This document shows positions 53,749 to 62,896 of a DNA stretch of 64,000 bases, piece after piece. Numbering within the stretch: position 1 is the stretch's first letter; every line of letters begins with the position of its first letter. The stretch is taken from assembly GCF_000374125.1 (NCBI RefSeq), contig NZ_KB893643.1, positions 441,645 through 505,644 on the forward strand, in the 5' to 3' direction. Origin of the DNA: Niabella aurantiaca DSM 17617 (GTDB lineage: Bacteria > Bacteroidota > Bacteroidia > Chitinophagales > Chitinophagaceae). The translations under genes and the position numbers were made by a program. The notes below the pieces were generated by a model that was given only the letters and a program-made list of their open reading frames with translations, ran no database searches and had not been told where the DNA came from.

Positions 53749-54060
53749 AGATATCAGGTTGGTTTGCTCCAACAGATCTGTCACAATTAAACGGAGGAAA
53801 CTCCAATCGTTTGAAGACGGAGCAACAGCTATATGACTTTACATACAGCAACAGCTTTTTCGATATCTTCTTTTATAAATCCCCAATGATATTTTTCAAA
53901 CTTTCCCAACATGATACAAATGCAATCAAACTTGATTACATTTTAAAATGCCGTACCCAACACACCAACCTTTAATCATTAAAAAAATCAACCCTCTTAT
54001 CCAAAAAAATATTCCTTATCTTTAATACCCTCTGTTTTAAAAACACCGGGCCGGCAGATC
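53749..54060. other. Intergenic region between M1 peptidase and cdd
   Basis: 312 bases. AT-rich near 53935-54030. No gene or strong hairpin. TATCTTTA at about 54015 is a near match to a -7 box for cdd, but it is too far from the ATG to be convincing. Confidence 0.4.
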
Positions 54061-54555
54061 ATGAAGAAAAAAAAATTTCAGTTCACCTATACCGTAGCAG
54101 AAGACAGCAGCGCACTGGCAGCAGAAGATGCTGCTTTGCTGCAGCAAGCACGAAAAACGACCCGGAGAGCATATGCCCCCTATTCCCGGTTCAGTGTGGC
54201 CTGCGCCGCTAAACTGGCCAATGGCAGAACGGTTGTAGGCTCCAACCAGGAGAACGCTTCCTATCCCGTAGGCATCTGCGCAGAAAGAGCACTATTGGCA
54301 ACCGTAGGCACACAGTACAGCGATGAGCCGATCCTTACCCTTGCGGTAGCCTATCATTCCCATACCGGGAACAGCAACCGGCCCATTTCTCCCTGTGGCA
54401 TGTGCCGCCAGGCGCTATCGGAATATGAAAAACGCACTGGCAGCCCCATTCGTTTGTTGCTCTCCGGCATGGAAGGACCTGTTTACATCATTGACACCAT
54501 AAAGGATCTGCTTCCCCTCGCTTTTGGCAACGATGATCTGGGCATCCGGGGCTGA
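54061..54555 (+). CDS. cdd: Cytidine deaminase
   Basis: A 164-residue deaminase of pyrimidine salvage, converting cytidine to uridine. Zinc motifs are CAERALLATVG with the catalytic Glu, and PCGMCRQALSEYE. The N terminus FQFTYTVAED and AYAPYSRFSVACA are typical of the homotetrameric type. Length is slightly above E. coli-like short forms. It converges with the lipoprotein gene at 54606. Confidence 0.95.
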   Translation: MKKKKFQFTYTVAEDSSALAAEDAALLQQARKTTRRAYAPYSRFSVACAAKLANGRTVVGSNQENASYPVGICAERALLATVGTQYSDEPILTLAVAYHSHTGNSNRPISPCGMCRQALSEYEKRTGSPIRLLLSGMEGPVYIIDTIKDLLPLAFGNDDLGIRG

Positions 54556-54605
54556 TATCCTGGAACAGTGGAGTTTCGAAAAAATATAATGCTTTTCTGC
54601 AGAGA

Positions 54606-55325
54606 TCACCCGGGTGGAAGCACTTCTGTAAAATACCGGGTAATTTTCACTTTCAATATCTTCTTTCCGGGGTAGCGGGCCTTATACTGGTCTGTCAGGT
54701 CCTGCGTCAGTCCGATCACATTGTATTGAACCGGGTTCAGGAAGATCTGCTCGAGCCAGCCTTCATGACGAAGGGTAAGTAACCAGTTGTCAAAAGTGTA
54801 TCCTACTTTATAAAGCTGCCGATTCTGTGCATATTCCGCCGCTTCATTTTTACGGAAAATAAAACCACTGCCGGCTGTTCCGGCTTTGATGGAATCAAGC
54901 AATTGATTTTGCAATGCGCGGGAATCCGTGGCGTTACGGGCTTTAACCACAACCGATGTCTTCCATTGTTCATTTTCTATATTCCTCCAGCCATACGCCG
55001 TTTCTACCGACCGTGAAAAAACGCCGATCTGCAACAGCGGCTTCCCTGTACTTTTATCCTGAACAGTGACGGTCGTATTGCCCGGGGCATGGGTCGTTAT
55101 CAGCGCCCCGTTCCCTTTCCAAACGGCTTTTGCAATAGCAGTGTCTGAAGAAGCCAATACATATCCTTTACCTGCATAGGCAGGCAATGCCAGCCGCCCT
55201 TCGGTTTTGGCCCACAGGGAAACCGTTTCTTTTCCCGGCTTTTTTTCCGGCAGCTCCACATCCGTTTTGCCACAGGCTGTCACCAACACAAGAAAGGAAA
55301 AAGCAGCAATGAGTTGTTTTTTCAT
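54606..55325 (-). CDS. Lipoprotein with Ig-like domain, unknown function
   Basis: A 239-residue predicted lipoprotein. The signal peptide ends in LVTAC. Residues about 40-105 resemble a bacterial Ig-like fold (VLASSDTAIAKAV, APGNTTVTVQD). The C-terminal part contains FDNWLLTLRHEGW and TQDLTDQYKARYPG, without a known family. ATG 55325 is preferred over 55349 because the signal begins there. It precedes folB in gene order but a 122-base gap separates them. Confidence 0.7.
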   Translation of the reverse strand: MKKQLIAAFSFLVLVTACGKTDVELPEKKPGKETVSLWAKTEGRLALPAYAGKGYVLASSDTAIAKAVWKGNGALITTHAPGNTTVTVQDKSTGKPLLQIGVFSRSVETAYGWRNIENEQWKTSVVVKARNATDSRALQNQLLDSIKAGTAGSGFIFRKNEAAEYAQNRQLYKVGYTFDNWLLTLRHEGWLEQIFLNPVQYNVIGLTQDLTDQYKARYPGKKILKVKITRYFTEVLPPG

Positions 55326-55447
55326 AAATGACAGTGGTTGAGCACACAAGATAGAAGAGAACGATCAGAAACCGGTAAACGGAATCCTGAAAGTACTGTT
55401 AAAAGCACCGCCGCGGGTTCTCCTCAGCAATCGGGCCGGAAGGGTTC

Positions 55448-55810
55448 TTAAAACCTTTGTTCCAGCTCCACCCCTACTCTTCCTGCGAAGCTTTCGATGG
55501 GGACGGTGAGCTTATATAAGCTCATTTTTAACGCAGAGATCTCCGGGAACCGGTCCTTCAAACGCCCGGCCAGTTCCGTAAGAAACGTTTCCAGTAATTC
55601 CCTTGGATATTGCATCTCCTCTTTTACCAGGCCGTACACCTCGGCATAGTTCAGGGTATCTTCCAGTTTGCTGATCACGCCGTCCTCTTTTGGAAAGGAA
55701 ACCGAAAGACTCATTTCAAACGCATTGCCGGTCTTTTTTTCTTCGGCATATAATCCGTGACCCGCAAAAAAGCGCAAATGCTCCAGGTGAATGGTGATGA
55801 GTTGTGCCAT
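55448..55810 (-). CDS. folB: Dihydroneopterin aldolase
   Basis: A 120-residue enzyme of folate synthesis. It contains the usual LEHLRFFAGHGLYAEEKKTG near the N terminus and TVPIESFAGRVGVELEQRF at the end, which fit the FolB fold. The catalytic Glu and Lys were not individually verified. It is 91 bases downstream of trxB on the same strand and may be cotranscribed. Confidence 0.9.
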   Translation of the reverse strand: MAQLITIHLEHLRFFAGHGLYAEEKKTGNAFEMSLSVSFPKEDGVISKLEDTLNYAEVYGLVKEEMQYPRELLETFLTELAGRLKDRFPEISALKMSLYKLTVPIESFAGRVGVELEQRF

Positions 55811-55901
55811 TTAGCTTGTTGTTTTTGCCTGAAGATCCGGGAGGGGCACGTCTTCTGAAAACTCCATTGAGCGCCGCCGCACCGTTTTCGCAACCGGGAA
55901 T

Positions 55902-56852
55902 TTAATGAATGCCTTTTTCTCCCAGGTAACGTTCGGCATCCAGTGCAGCCATACAGCCGCTTCCCGCAGCGGTGACGGCCTGCCGGTAGATCTTGTCCTG
56001 CACATCTCCCGAAGCAAAAACACCTTCCACATTTGTTTTTGAGGTACCCGGGACGGTTTTGATATACCCGGCTTCATCCATATCGAGGAATCCTTTAAAG
56101 ATATCGGAATTGGGTTGATGTCCAATGGCAACAAAAAAGCCGCTTACCGGTATCTCCTGGGTTTCCCCGGTCTGGTTATTCCGGACCCGCACACCGTTTA
56201 CGGTTTTTTCACCCAATACCTCTTCTGTTTCCGTATTAAAGTAAACCTTGATATTGGGAGTTTTCAAAACACGGTCCTGCATTACTCTGGACGCCCGCAT
56301 CTCCCCTTTCCGTACCAGCATATGTACAGTGGTGCAAAGTTTCGAAAGATACAAGGCCTCTTCTGCCGCTGTATCGCCGGCGCCCACAATGGCTACGTCT
56401 TTTCCTCTGAAGAAGAAACCATCGCACACCGCACAGGCGCTTACACCAAACCCGTTCAGGCGCTCTTCGCTCGACAGGCCCAGCCATTTTGCAGAAGCGC
56501 CCGTTGAAATGATCACCGCATCGGCCTCGATCAGTTTTTCATCATCGATCCATACCTTATGCGGGTGACTGGAAAAATCCACCTTTGTGGCGATCCCGAA
56601 ACGGATGTCGGCCCCCATTCTTTTGGCCTGTTTTTCAAAGTCGATCATCATTTCCGGTCCCTGTACCCCATCCGGGTACCCGGGATAGTTCTCGACTTCG
56701 GTAGTGATGGTCAGCTGTCCTCCGGGCTGGATCCCCTGGTATAAAACGGGGTTCAGGTTGGCACGGGAGGCATAAACAGCTGCCGTGTATCCTGCCGGCC
56801 CCGAGCCGATAATCAAACATTTTACTCTTTCTGCTCCTGTTTCCTGTGTCAT
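55902..56852 (-). CDS. trxB: Thioredoxin-disulfide reductase
   Basis: A 316-residue flavoprotein reducing thioredoxin with NADPH. The FAD motif is LIIGSGPAGYTAA (13-25), the redox-active CAVC is at 140-143, the NADPH motif is AIVGAGDTAAEE, and the C-terminal FAD motif is EGVFASGDVQDKIYRQAVTAAG. Full length. Its partner may be trxA at 160-459. A strong hairpin lies about 20 bases upstream of the start codon. Confidence 0.95.
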   Translation of the reverse strand: MTQETGAERVKCLIIGSGPAGYTAAVYASRANLNPVLYQGIQPGGQLTITTEVENYPGYPDGVQGPEMMIDFEKQAKRMGADIRFGIATKVDFSSHPHKVWIDDEKLIEADAVIISTGASAKWLGLSSEERLNGFGVSACAVCDGFFFRGKDVAIVGAGDTAAEEALYLSKLCTTVHMLVRKGEMRASRVMQDRVLKTPNIKVYFNTETEEVLGEKTVNGVRVRNNQTGETQEIPVSGFFVAIGHQPNSDIFKGFLDMDEAGYIKTVPGTSKTNVEGVFASGDVQDKIYRQAVTAAGSGCMAALDAERYLGEKGIH

Positions 56853-56871
56853 ATTGTCGATTTGAACGATA

Positions 56872-56908
56872 ATGCCGAAACACCCCGATAGGCTAATCGG
56901 GGCGGCAT
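56872..56908 (-). promoter_or_regulatory. Stem-loop in the trxB leader
   Basis: On the minus strand ATGCCG-CCCCGAT pairs with ATCGGGG and, after a five-base bulge TGTTT, CGGCAT. This gives about 13 pairs ending 20 bases before the trxB ATG. No T-run follows, so it is not a terminator. It could affect translation or stability. The rest of 56853-57169 shows nothing. Confidence 0.5.
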
Positions 56909-57169
56909 CTACAATGTTATTTTATGTTATTAAAAGTTGTATGTATTACAAAAATAAAGGGAAAAGGTTTATCAAAAGAAACCGCTTCCCCACAGTTGGC
57001 AGGCCGGAATGTGGATTACTATACAACAGCGTCCTGTTCCATATTACAATAAAAGCCGGCTAAACAGGCGCCGCCGGTGCCCCGGACCAATCATGAGGGG
57101 CCAGCCTGTTTTGCAACAGGCCACCTGTGTTCTCCATAACCAACGCGGCAATTGCACGGCCGGTATGTC

Positions 57170-58063
57170 TTATGGATCTTTCTGACCCGTTTTTTCGCGG
57201 TAGGCCCCGTATAGGTCATGGATGAGCGTATCATACGCTTTCCGGTCCGCAAACACCAACGGATCGTAAGGGCTGCCTGGCATACGTTTTTCCGTCAGCT
57301 TAAACTGGCTGGCATGTGCCGCCACCCAAAGATCAAATGACAGGTGCTTCAGGGATTCCAGTGTATACGCATAGTCCCGTGCAATATCCGGATAGGCCGG
57401 GATGGCATCAAAGGGGCGCCGAGTAATGATCGTGGGTATATTGGCAATGAGCACCCGGTAGGAACGCTTTTCATCTTTTGTAGTGACCAGGAAGCTGCTC
57501 GATCCTTTGGTATGTCCCGGATGATGGAGCAGGATCAAACAGGTATTACCCAGCGCAATGGTATCTTCGTCATACAATAAACGGTCTGCCTGTACCGGTT
57601 TAAACTGTACCCCCAGCCCTCCCAGCTCATAATCGGACCGGCCGCCATCTGCCAGTACAGGCGCATCTTTTGCGTTTACCATCATGCGTGCGCCCGTTAG
57701 CTGCTTTATGGCAGCCATTGCTCCTACGTGGTCATAATGTACCTGGGAGGTCAGCAGGATCTTCGTATCCTTTAACCGGAACCCCAGCCGCTCTATGCTG
57801 TTTTTGATCAATGGCAGCGATCCGGCCAGTCCTGTATTGATGAGGATATTCCCTTTATCTGTTGCAACCAGGTAACAAGTCAGCTCGTGGGTGCCTACAT
57901 AATAGAGGTTACCGGCGATCCTGAATGGTGGGTAGGGCGCCGACCAGTCTGCCGGAACATTTTCAGGTTCCTTTACCCGCTGTGCGCTTACAGGATGTTC
58001 AGCAATGAACAGGAATAACAATACAATGCCGGTCTGCAAAAAAGCTGCTCTTTTGTTTCTCAT
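57170..58063 (-). CDS. Subclass B3 metallo-beta-lactamase, GOB-like (B3-Q)
   Basis: A 297-residue periplasmic zinc hydrolase. It begins with a signal peptide (residues 1-27, ending SAQ) and has the B3 sequence THELTCYLVATDKGNILINTG. The zinc ligands are Q107, H109, D111 and H112 in SQVHYDH, H184 in HHPGHTKGSSS and H250 in VAAHASQF. Gln in the first position instead of His is the trait of GOB-type enzymes. It should hydrolyse penicillins, cephalosporins and carbapenems, but activity needs assay. The start at 58063 is preferred to 58084. It is monocistronic and no repressor is adjacent. Confidence 0.87.
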   Translation of the reverse strand: MRNKRAAFLQTGIVLLFLFIAEHPVSAQRVKEPENVPADWSAPYPPFRIAGNLYYVGTHELTCYLVATDKGNILINTGLAGSLPLIKNSIERLGFRLKDTKILLTSQVHYDHVGAMAAIKQLTGARMMVNAKDAPVLADGGRSDYELGGLGVQFKPVQADRLLYDEDTIALGNTCLILLHHPGHTKGSSSFLVTTKDEKRSYRVLIANIPTIITRRPFDAIPAYPDIARDYAYTLESLKHLSFDLWVAAHASQFKLTEKRMPGSPYDPLVFADRKAYDTLIHDLYGAYREKTGQKDP

Positions 58064-58157
58064 ATTTCCCCAAATATTTCGCATACAAAATTAAAGAGCA
58101 GGCCGTAATCCAATGCATTTTAACGAGCCGCTTTCTGTTTGCCCCGGTATATCAGGA

Positions 58158-60416
58158 TCAATCGGCAAATCTTTTCCGCAGTGCGTCCAGGCTCGACTGA
58201 AAGTTGTTCTTCCCCGCAGGTGCAGCCTTCGGAGCCTGTTTCTGCTGGTGTTGTTTCGCAGGCCGGCCCCCGCTTTCACCGGGGGCGGTATCTTTCATGC
58301 TCAGGGAGATCCGTTTGCGCGCGGCATCCACCTCCAGCACCGTAACCATTACTTTCTGATTCAGCTTTACCACTTCGTTGGGGTCGCTTACAAACCTGTT
58401 CGCAAGATGCGATACATGCACCAGTCCGTCCTGTTTTACTCCTACATCCACAAAGGCTCCAAAATTCGTGATATTGGTCACAATACCGGGCACTTTCATC
58501 CCCGGTTTCAGATCGGCAATGGCAGCCAGCCCCTCTGCAAAACGGAACTCTTCTATGGCCGAACGGGGATCGCGTCCCGGTTTTTCCAGTTCTTTTAAGA
58601 TATCCTCGATGGTGTATTGTCCAACCGTTTCCGTAACAAAATCCCGTGCCTTAATCCCCTTCCGCAGTTCCGGCTTTGTGATCAATTCCCCAACTGTACA
58701 ATTCAGGTTTCCGGCCATTGCCTCCACCACGGCATAACTCTCGGGGTGCACGGCAGAATTGTCCAATGGATTGGCGGCATCGGGTATGCGCAAAAACCCG
58801 GCGCACTGCTCATATGCCTTGGGACCCAGCATCGACACTTTCAGCAATGCTTCCCTGCTTTTGAACACCCCGTTCTTTACCCGGTATTCCACAATATTCT
58901 TTGCCGTTGTAGCGGTTAAACCGGATACGTACATCAGCAGATGCTTGCTGGCTGTATTCACATCCACGCCCACATAGTTTACGCAGCTTTGCACTACCTG
59001 GTCCAGACTGTCCTTTAAACGGTTCTGGTTCACATCGTGCTGATACTGGCCCACCCCGATGCTTTTTGCGTCGATCTTTACCAGTTCGCTCAGCGGGTCC
59101 AGCAAGCGGCGCCCGATGCTGATCGCGCCCCGCACTGTTACGTCTTCATCTGGAAATTCTTCCCGGGCTACTTCGCTGGCCGAGTAAATGGAAGCACCGC
59201 TTTCATTCACCATAAAAACAGATACCGGTCTCCCAAAATCAATTCCCCTTACCAGCTTTTCGGTTTCTTTGCTGGCCGTTCCGTTCCCATAGCCGATCGC
59301 CTCAATATCATATCTGCTTACCAGGCGCTTTAGCGCTTCCGTTGCCCCATACCCGTCGTTCTGGGGCGCATGCGGAAAGATCGTTTCATATTTGAGAAAG
59401 GTACCGCTTTCGTCTAGGCATACTATTTTACATCCTGTTCTGAAACCCGGATCGATCGCCAGTACGCGCTTGTGACCCAGCGGCGAAGCCAGCAGCAATT
59501 GCCGCAGGTTTTCGGCAAACACTTTGATGGCCTCCTCATCAGCCACCGTTTTGCTGTTCATCCGGAACTCGGTTTCAATAGCCGGTTTCAGCAACCGGGC
59601 ATAGCTATCATCAATGGCCAATGCCACCTGGCCGGCGGCTTCACCCGACGACCGGATGAATTCATTTTTCAGCGCGCCGGTCGCCGAATCTTTTTCTATA
59701 GCAATATCCATAATGAGGTACCCCTCTTTTTCGCCACGGCGGATGGCCAGGATCCGGTGCGACGGACATTTCGAAAGCGGTTCTTTGAAATCAAAGTAAT
59801 CGCGGTATTTCTGGGCTTCTGCCTCGTCTTTTTTGGTGGTCAGCACACGCGAGGAAACAACAGATGTTTCCGCAAACATAGCACGAACCAGGGTACGGGC
59901 CTGTTCGCTTTCGGCAATCCGCTCAGCCACAATATCCCTTGCGCCCTGCAGTGCATCCGCCGCATCCTTAACCTGCTCGCTGATGTATTTGGCGGCTTCT
60001 TCTTCCACCTGGATGCCCCCTTGCGCAAACAGCAGATCGGCCAGCGGCTCCAGGCCTTTTTCAATGGCCAACGAAGCCCGGGTCTTGCGTTTGGGTTTGT
60101 AAGGCAGGTAGATGTCTTCCAGCTCTGTTGCGCTGATGCAGGCTTCGATCCTTCCCTTTAGTTCCGGCGTCAGTTTCCCCGCAGTTTCGATGGTCTTTAA
60201 AACCGTCTCCTTTCGCTTCTCCAGCTCATCGTAATAACGGATCTTATCGATCACGTTGGCTACCTGCACCTCATCCATATTGCCGGTTGCTTCTTTCCGG
60301 TAACGGCTGATAAACGGTATCGTTGCCCCTTCTGCGTGTAACTGTTCCACATTCCCCACCTGCTTCACCGGCAGGCTCAGGTCCATTGCAATCTGCTGTA
60401 TGTATTTTACATCCAT
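58158..60416 (-). CDS. tex: Tex-family RNA-binding protein
   Basis: A 752-residue Tex-like transcription accessory factor. It starts with Tex N-terminal helices (DVKYIQQIAMDLSL), then YqgF-type RNase-fold sequence VLAIDPGFRTGCKIVCL, helix-hairpin-helix segments (LTATTAKNIVEYR) and an S1 RNA-binding domain near the C terminus (VPGIVTNITNFGAFVDVGV). A Gln/Lys-rich tail follows. The ATG at 60416 is chosen instead of 60581. It affects transcription and nucleic-acid metabolism in the cytoplasm. Confidence 0.92.
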   Translation of the reverse strand: MDVKYIQQIAMDLSLPVKQVGNVEQLHAEGATIPFISRYRKEATGNMDEVQVANVIDKIRYYDELEKRKETVLKTIETAGKLTPELKGRIEACISATELEDIYLPYKPKRKTRASLAIEKGLEPLADLLFAQGGIQVEEEAAKYISEQVKDAADALQGARDIVAERIAESEQARTLVRAMFAETSVVSSRVLTTKKDEAEAQKYRDYFDFKEPLSKCPSHRILAIRRGEKEGYLIMDIAIEKDSATGALKNEFIRSSGEAAGQVALAIDDSYARLLKPAIETEFRMNSKTVADEEAIKVFAENLRQLLLASPLGHKRVLAIDPGFRTGCKIVCLDESGTFLKYETIFPHAPQNDGYGATEALKRLVSRYDIEAIGYGNGTASKETEKLVRGIDFGRPVSVFMVNESGASIYSASEVAREEFPDEDVTVRGAISIGRRLLDPLSELVKIDAKSIGVGQYQHDVNQNRLKDSLDQVVQSCVNYVGVDVNTASKHLLMYVSGLTATTAKNIVEYRVKNGVFKSREALLKVSMLGPKAYEQCAGFLRIPDAANPLDNSAVHPESYAVVEAMAGNLNCTVGELITKPELRKGIKARDFVTETVGQYTIEDILKELEKPGRDPRSAIEEFRFAEGLAAIADLKPGMKVPGIVTNITNFGAFVDVGVKQDGLVHVSHLANRFVSDPNEVVKLNQKVMVTVLEVDAARKRISLSMKDTAPGESGGRPAKQHQQKQAPKAAPAGKNNFQSSLDALRKRFAD

Positions 60417-60741
60417 TTTTTTATTCGTTGGGCTGCAAATGTAAGCGGTGCCATCAAAGAAACAAAGGACTGTGCATAACAATATCCCCTTTTCCGGATC
60501 CTGCAGCCGGAGTCCCGGAACAAGAACTTTTTTACCCGCATAGTTGAAAAGCCGCAACCATTTTTCTTTGCCGGATAACAATTTGTCCGGTTGATCATTT
60601 TACAGTATTTTTGTCTACAAATTTAGTAGACTAATATTCCGGCCCGGAAGCAGTGGTATCTTTCCCGGGAGGAATACCGGTTGTCTATCTGTTTTGTCCT
60701 CTTAGGGTGAGCCGGTCTTATAACCACTTAAACACACGAAA
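60417..60741. other. Intergenic region between tex and the 60742 gene
   Basis: 325 bases between divergent genes. No clear promoter, hairpin or repeat was seen. Confidence 0.4.
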
Positions 60742-61017
60742 ATGGCGGCATATACAATCCTGATCCATATTCCAAAAGCAGCAGACATCATCCTCGTACA
60801 GCTGGTCAGGCTGTTAAAAGAAGCGGTTTATACTCGGAATGTAAAAAGATCATCGGGAGAAATAATGTCCGATCACAAGAGCATTGAATGGATCATCGAA
60901 GGAAGCATCAGCTTTCATGATATCAGCAGTTTTGTAAACAGCATTACCCGGAATATACAGGAAACCTATCGTTACTCTATTACCAACCAGGACTCCGCAA
61001 TTCTGCAGCCGGGCTAA
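60742..61017 (+). CDS. Small conserved-looking hypothetical protein
   Basis: A 91-residue frame, MAAYTILIHIPKAADIILVQ onward, with a helical, mixed polar composition and SISFHDISSFVNSITRNIQE. It lacks signal or membrane segments. It is not recognised. The reading frame is clean and the opposite strand has no better candidate, but the coding call is moderate. Confidence 0.4.
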   Translation: MAAYTILIHIPKAADIILVQLVRLLKEAVYTRNVKRSSGEIMSDHKSIEWIIEGSISFHDISSFVNSITRNIQETYRYSITNQDSAILQPG

Positions 61018-61216
61018 AACAGCGTCCCCTTACCGTGCGCCGCATCCTGCGCATTGATTTTTTGATCAAGATCATCATTATCGGAAAGAGGCAACCTTTA
61101 CCCCGCTTCGCCGGTCTGCCTTGCGAACACGGCATTTTATGCAATCCCGTCTTTTTTTGCATCCTGGTGTTGCAAAACATGAAATAATTCGTTTCACCAT
61201 TAAACAATAATGATCC

Positions 61217-61723
61217 ATGAAAAGATTTCAATTAGCAGGGTTTTTATTCATCGCGATGGCGCTGATCTCCTGCAGTACTACCCAAAAAACAGGAAAGACC
61301 GTGGTAAAAAATGAAGAAGCACAAAAACAGCTGGAGCACTTTCCAAAAGAGAAAAAAGGATATAAACGTTATGTGATCCTGCCTCCGGAAAAAGGCTCAT
61401 CAGAGGCGGATTTTAAACTGGAGCTGATTCCCGGCAAGGTAATGCCTACCGACTGCAATACCCGCTCATTGAATGGTAAAATTGTAGAAAAAGATCTCCG
61501 GGGATGGGGATACAGTTATTATGAATTTGCAACCAATGGTACCGTGATCTCAACCATGATGGCTTGCCCCGACGGCAAAAAAGTCGAAAAATTTGTGAGA
61601 GCAAAATCCGAACAGATCCGCTATAACAGCAAATTGCCGGTAGTGGTATTTGTTCCGGACGGATATGAGCTGAAATACCGGATCTGGAATGCGGGCAGCA
61701 CCACTGATGCGGCTGTTAAATAA
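61217..61723 (+). CDS. eco: Ecotin, predicted lipoprotein form
   Basis: A 168-residue serine-protease inhibitor. The first 20 residues are a lipoprotein signal (LISC, so Cys19 would be lipidated). The ecotin domain (about 40-160) has FPKEKKGYKRYVILPPE, DCNTRSLNGKIVEKDLRGWG and the reactive loop STMMACPDGKK, with Met as P1, and RYNSKLPVVVFVPDG near the end. E. coli ecotin is a free periplasmic protein that protects from trypsin-like and elastase-like proteases; anchoring would place it on the envelope. It has its own terminator. Confidence 0.93.
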   Translation: MKRFQLAGFLFIAMALISCSTTQKTGKTVVKNEEAQKQLEHFPKEKKGYKRYVILPPEKGSSEADFKLELIPGKVMPTDCNTRSLNGKIVEKDLRGWGYSYYEFATNGTVISTMMACPDGKKVEKFVRAKSEQIRYNSKLPVVVFVPDGYELKYRIWNAGSTTDAAVK

Positions 61724-61757
61724 ACCCTTCTTTAAAAACAGGTATCCTTCTATAAAA

Positions 61758-61787
61758 ATGTCATCCTTAACGGGTGGCATTTTTTTT
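61758..61787 (+). terminator. Intrinsic terminator of eco
   Basis: ATGTCATCC pairs with GGTGGCAT (eight pairs, two wobbles) and is followed by T8 at 61780-61787. It lies about 35 bases after the eco stop. Confidence 0.7.
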
Positions 61788-61845
61788 GCAAATAAAACAG
61801 TCTCCCGATCCGGGCAGCGCAGTCCTTCGCATCTACGGCCTACTT

Positions 61846-62193
61846 TGAAGCCCGTTTAAAAATAGAATTTCGATTCCCCTTATAAGCACCATCGCGTTGT
61901 TATCATTAAAGCCGCACTTGAGCATGACCTTAACGAGCGGAAATCTCATGAGTGCCATGGGCACGGCCCATCATGCACCAGGCCGGGGGCTCTCTTCCGC
62001 TCTTTGTGGCTTAACAAACAGGTTGAAATCCGTTCTTGCCGGATCTTTCGAGGCGATGCCTCTTTTGCTCAATGATCGTTTAACCCCGATCTTTTACAGA
62101 TGGTGGCTACTGCGGGGCCATAAGAGACACAATAGAAGGTTGGCGCATTTAATGGTTATACGGATTATGTTGAACTGTTTTTAAACAGCTTCT
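61846..62193. mobile_element. MITE-like element, copy 2 (348 bp)
   Basis: The right end TTTTTAAACAGCTTCT (62178-62193) equals that of copy 1. The left end TGAAGCCCGTTTAAAAA (61846-61862) is a degraded form of the inverted repeat. The interior aligns with copy 1 throughout, about two-thirds identical by eye, with an identical core GTTCTTGCCGGATCTTTCGA and more at about 62033-62052. The frame 61897-62184 is not believed to be a gene. It lies between convergent terminators, in a region (61788-62387) without genes. Confidence 0.72.
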
Positions 62194-62387
62194 CAGCACG
62201 AATGCCACGGTAGCCAGGCAATCAATTGCCGCCGGTCTTTGCCAGGCAAGGCAACAGAAGCGCTGCTTCATGCTTTTACCAAGCTGCAGTCAACCGACCG
62301 CGGACATCCACAAAGACTCTAAAAAATAAAAAATTCCAGCGCCGCATAGGCCTTGTAGCAATGAAGGCATACCATTTTAAAAGACAT

Positions 62388-62416
62388 AAAAAAGGGCCGC
62401 CCGCACAGGCAGCCCT
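62388..62416 (-). terminator. Intrinsic terminator of the 62438 lipoprotein gene
   Basis: On the minus strand AGGGCTGCC and GGCGGCCCT pair (about nine pairs, one wobble) around a short loop and are followed by T6. It starts 21 bases after the stop codon. Confidence 0.75.
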
Positions 62417-62437
62417 ATAGGGAACGGACTACAAAAT

Positions 62438-62896
62438 TTATTTTATGGGAGCCGGTTGCACGCCACTGCGTCTCTGAAGCGAAACCTTTGTGTTATTAAA
62501 AGCCTTGGCGTAACCCTCATTGTCTTCCCGCCGGATCACTGCATTAACGGCATCATTCTTATAATCAAAAAACTCATCTACCTCTAACCGGATATTGAAC
62601 CCCGCAGTTTTATTGTATAAGGTTCTGCCGCCTCCCACCGAAAAATCACCATAAATCACATCATTCATCTCCGGCCAGTAATATTTGTCACTTTCCTGGC
62701 TATAAACTATAGCATACCTGCCGTCATAATCCATACGTATAACCGAATAAGGAGAGCCTACCTCGGAAATATAAACCGTGATCCCCGATTCATCATTATA
62801 GGGATCATCATCCCTCCAATAATCCCGTTTGGAACAACTTGTCAAAACAACAGCAGCTAAAACCGCTATAATTGAAAATGTAAAAATCCGTTTCAT
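62438..62896 (-). CDS. Lipoprotein, unknown function
   Basis: A 152-residue predicted lipoprotein with signal peptide ending in VLTSC (Cys21). The mature part is acidic (RDDDPYNDESG) and beta-rich, with aromatic residues (YSVIRMDYDGRYAIVYS). No family was recognised. Exported lipoproteins of this size are common in Bacteroidota. It has its own terminator. Confidence 0.7.
   Translation of the reverse strand: MKRIFTFSIIAVLAAVVLTSCSKRDYWRDDDPYNDESGITVYISEVGSPYSVIRMDYDGRYAIVYSQESDKYYWPEMNDVIYGDFSVGGGRTLYNKTAGFNIRLEVDEFFDYKNDAVNAVIRREDNEGYAKAFNNTKVSLQRRSGVQPAPIK

Noticed and set aside
61897-62184. A 95-residue plus-strand frame inside the MITE-like copy 2
   Set aside because: Copy 1 does not preserve the frame, so it is not under coding constraint.
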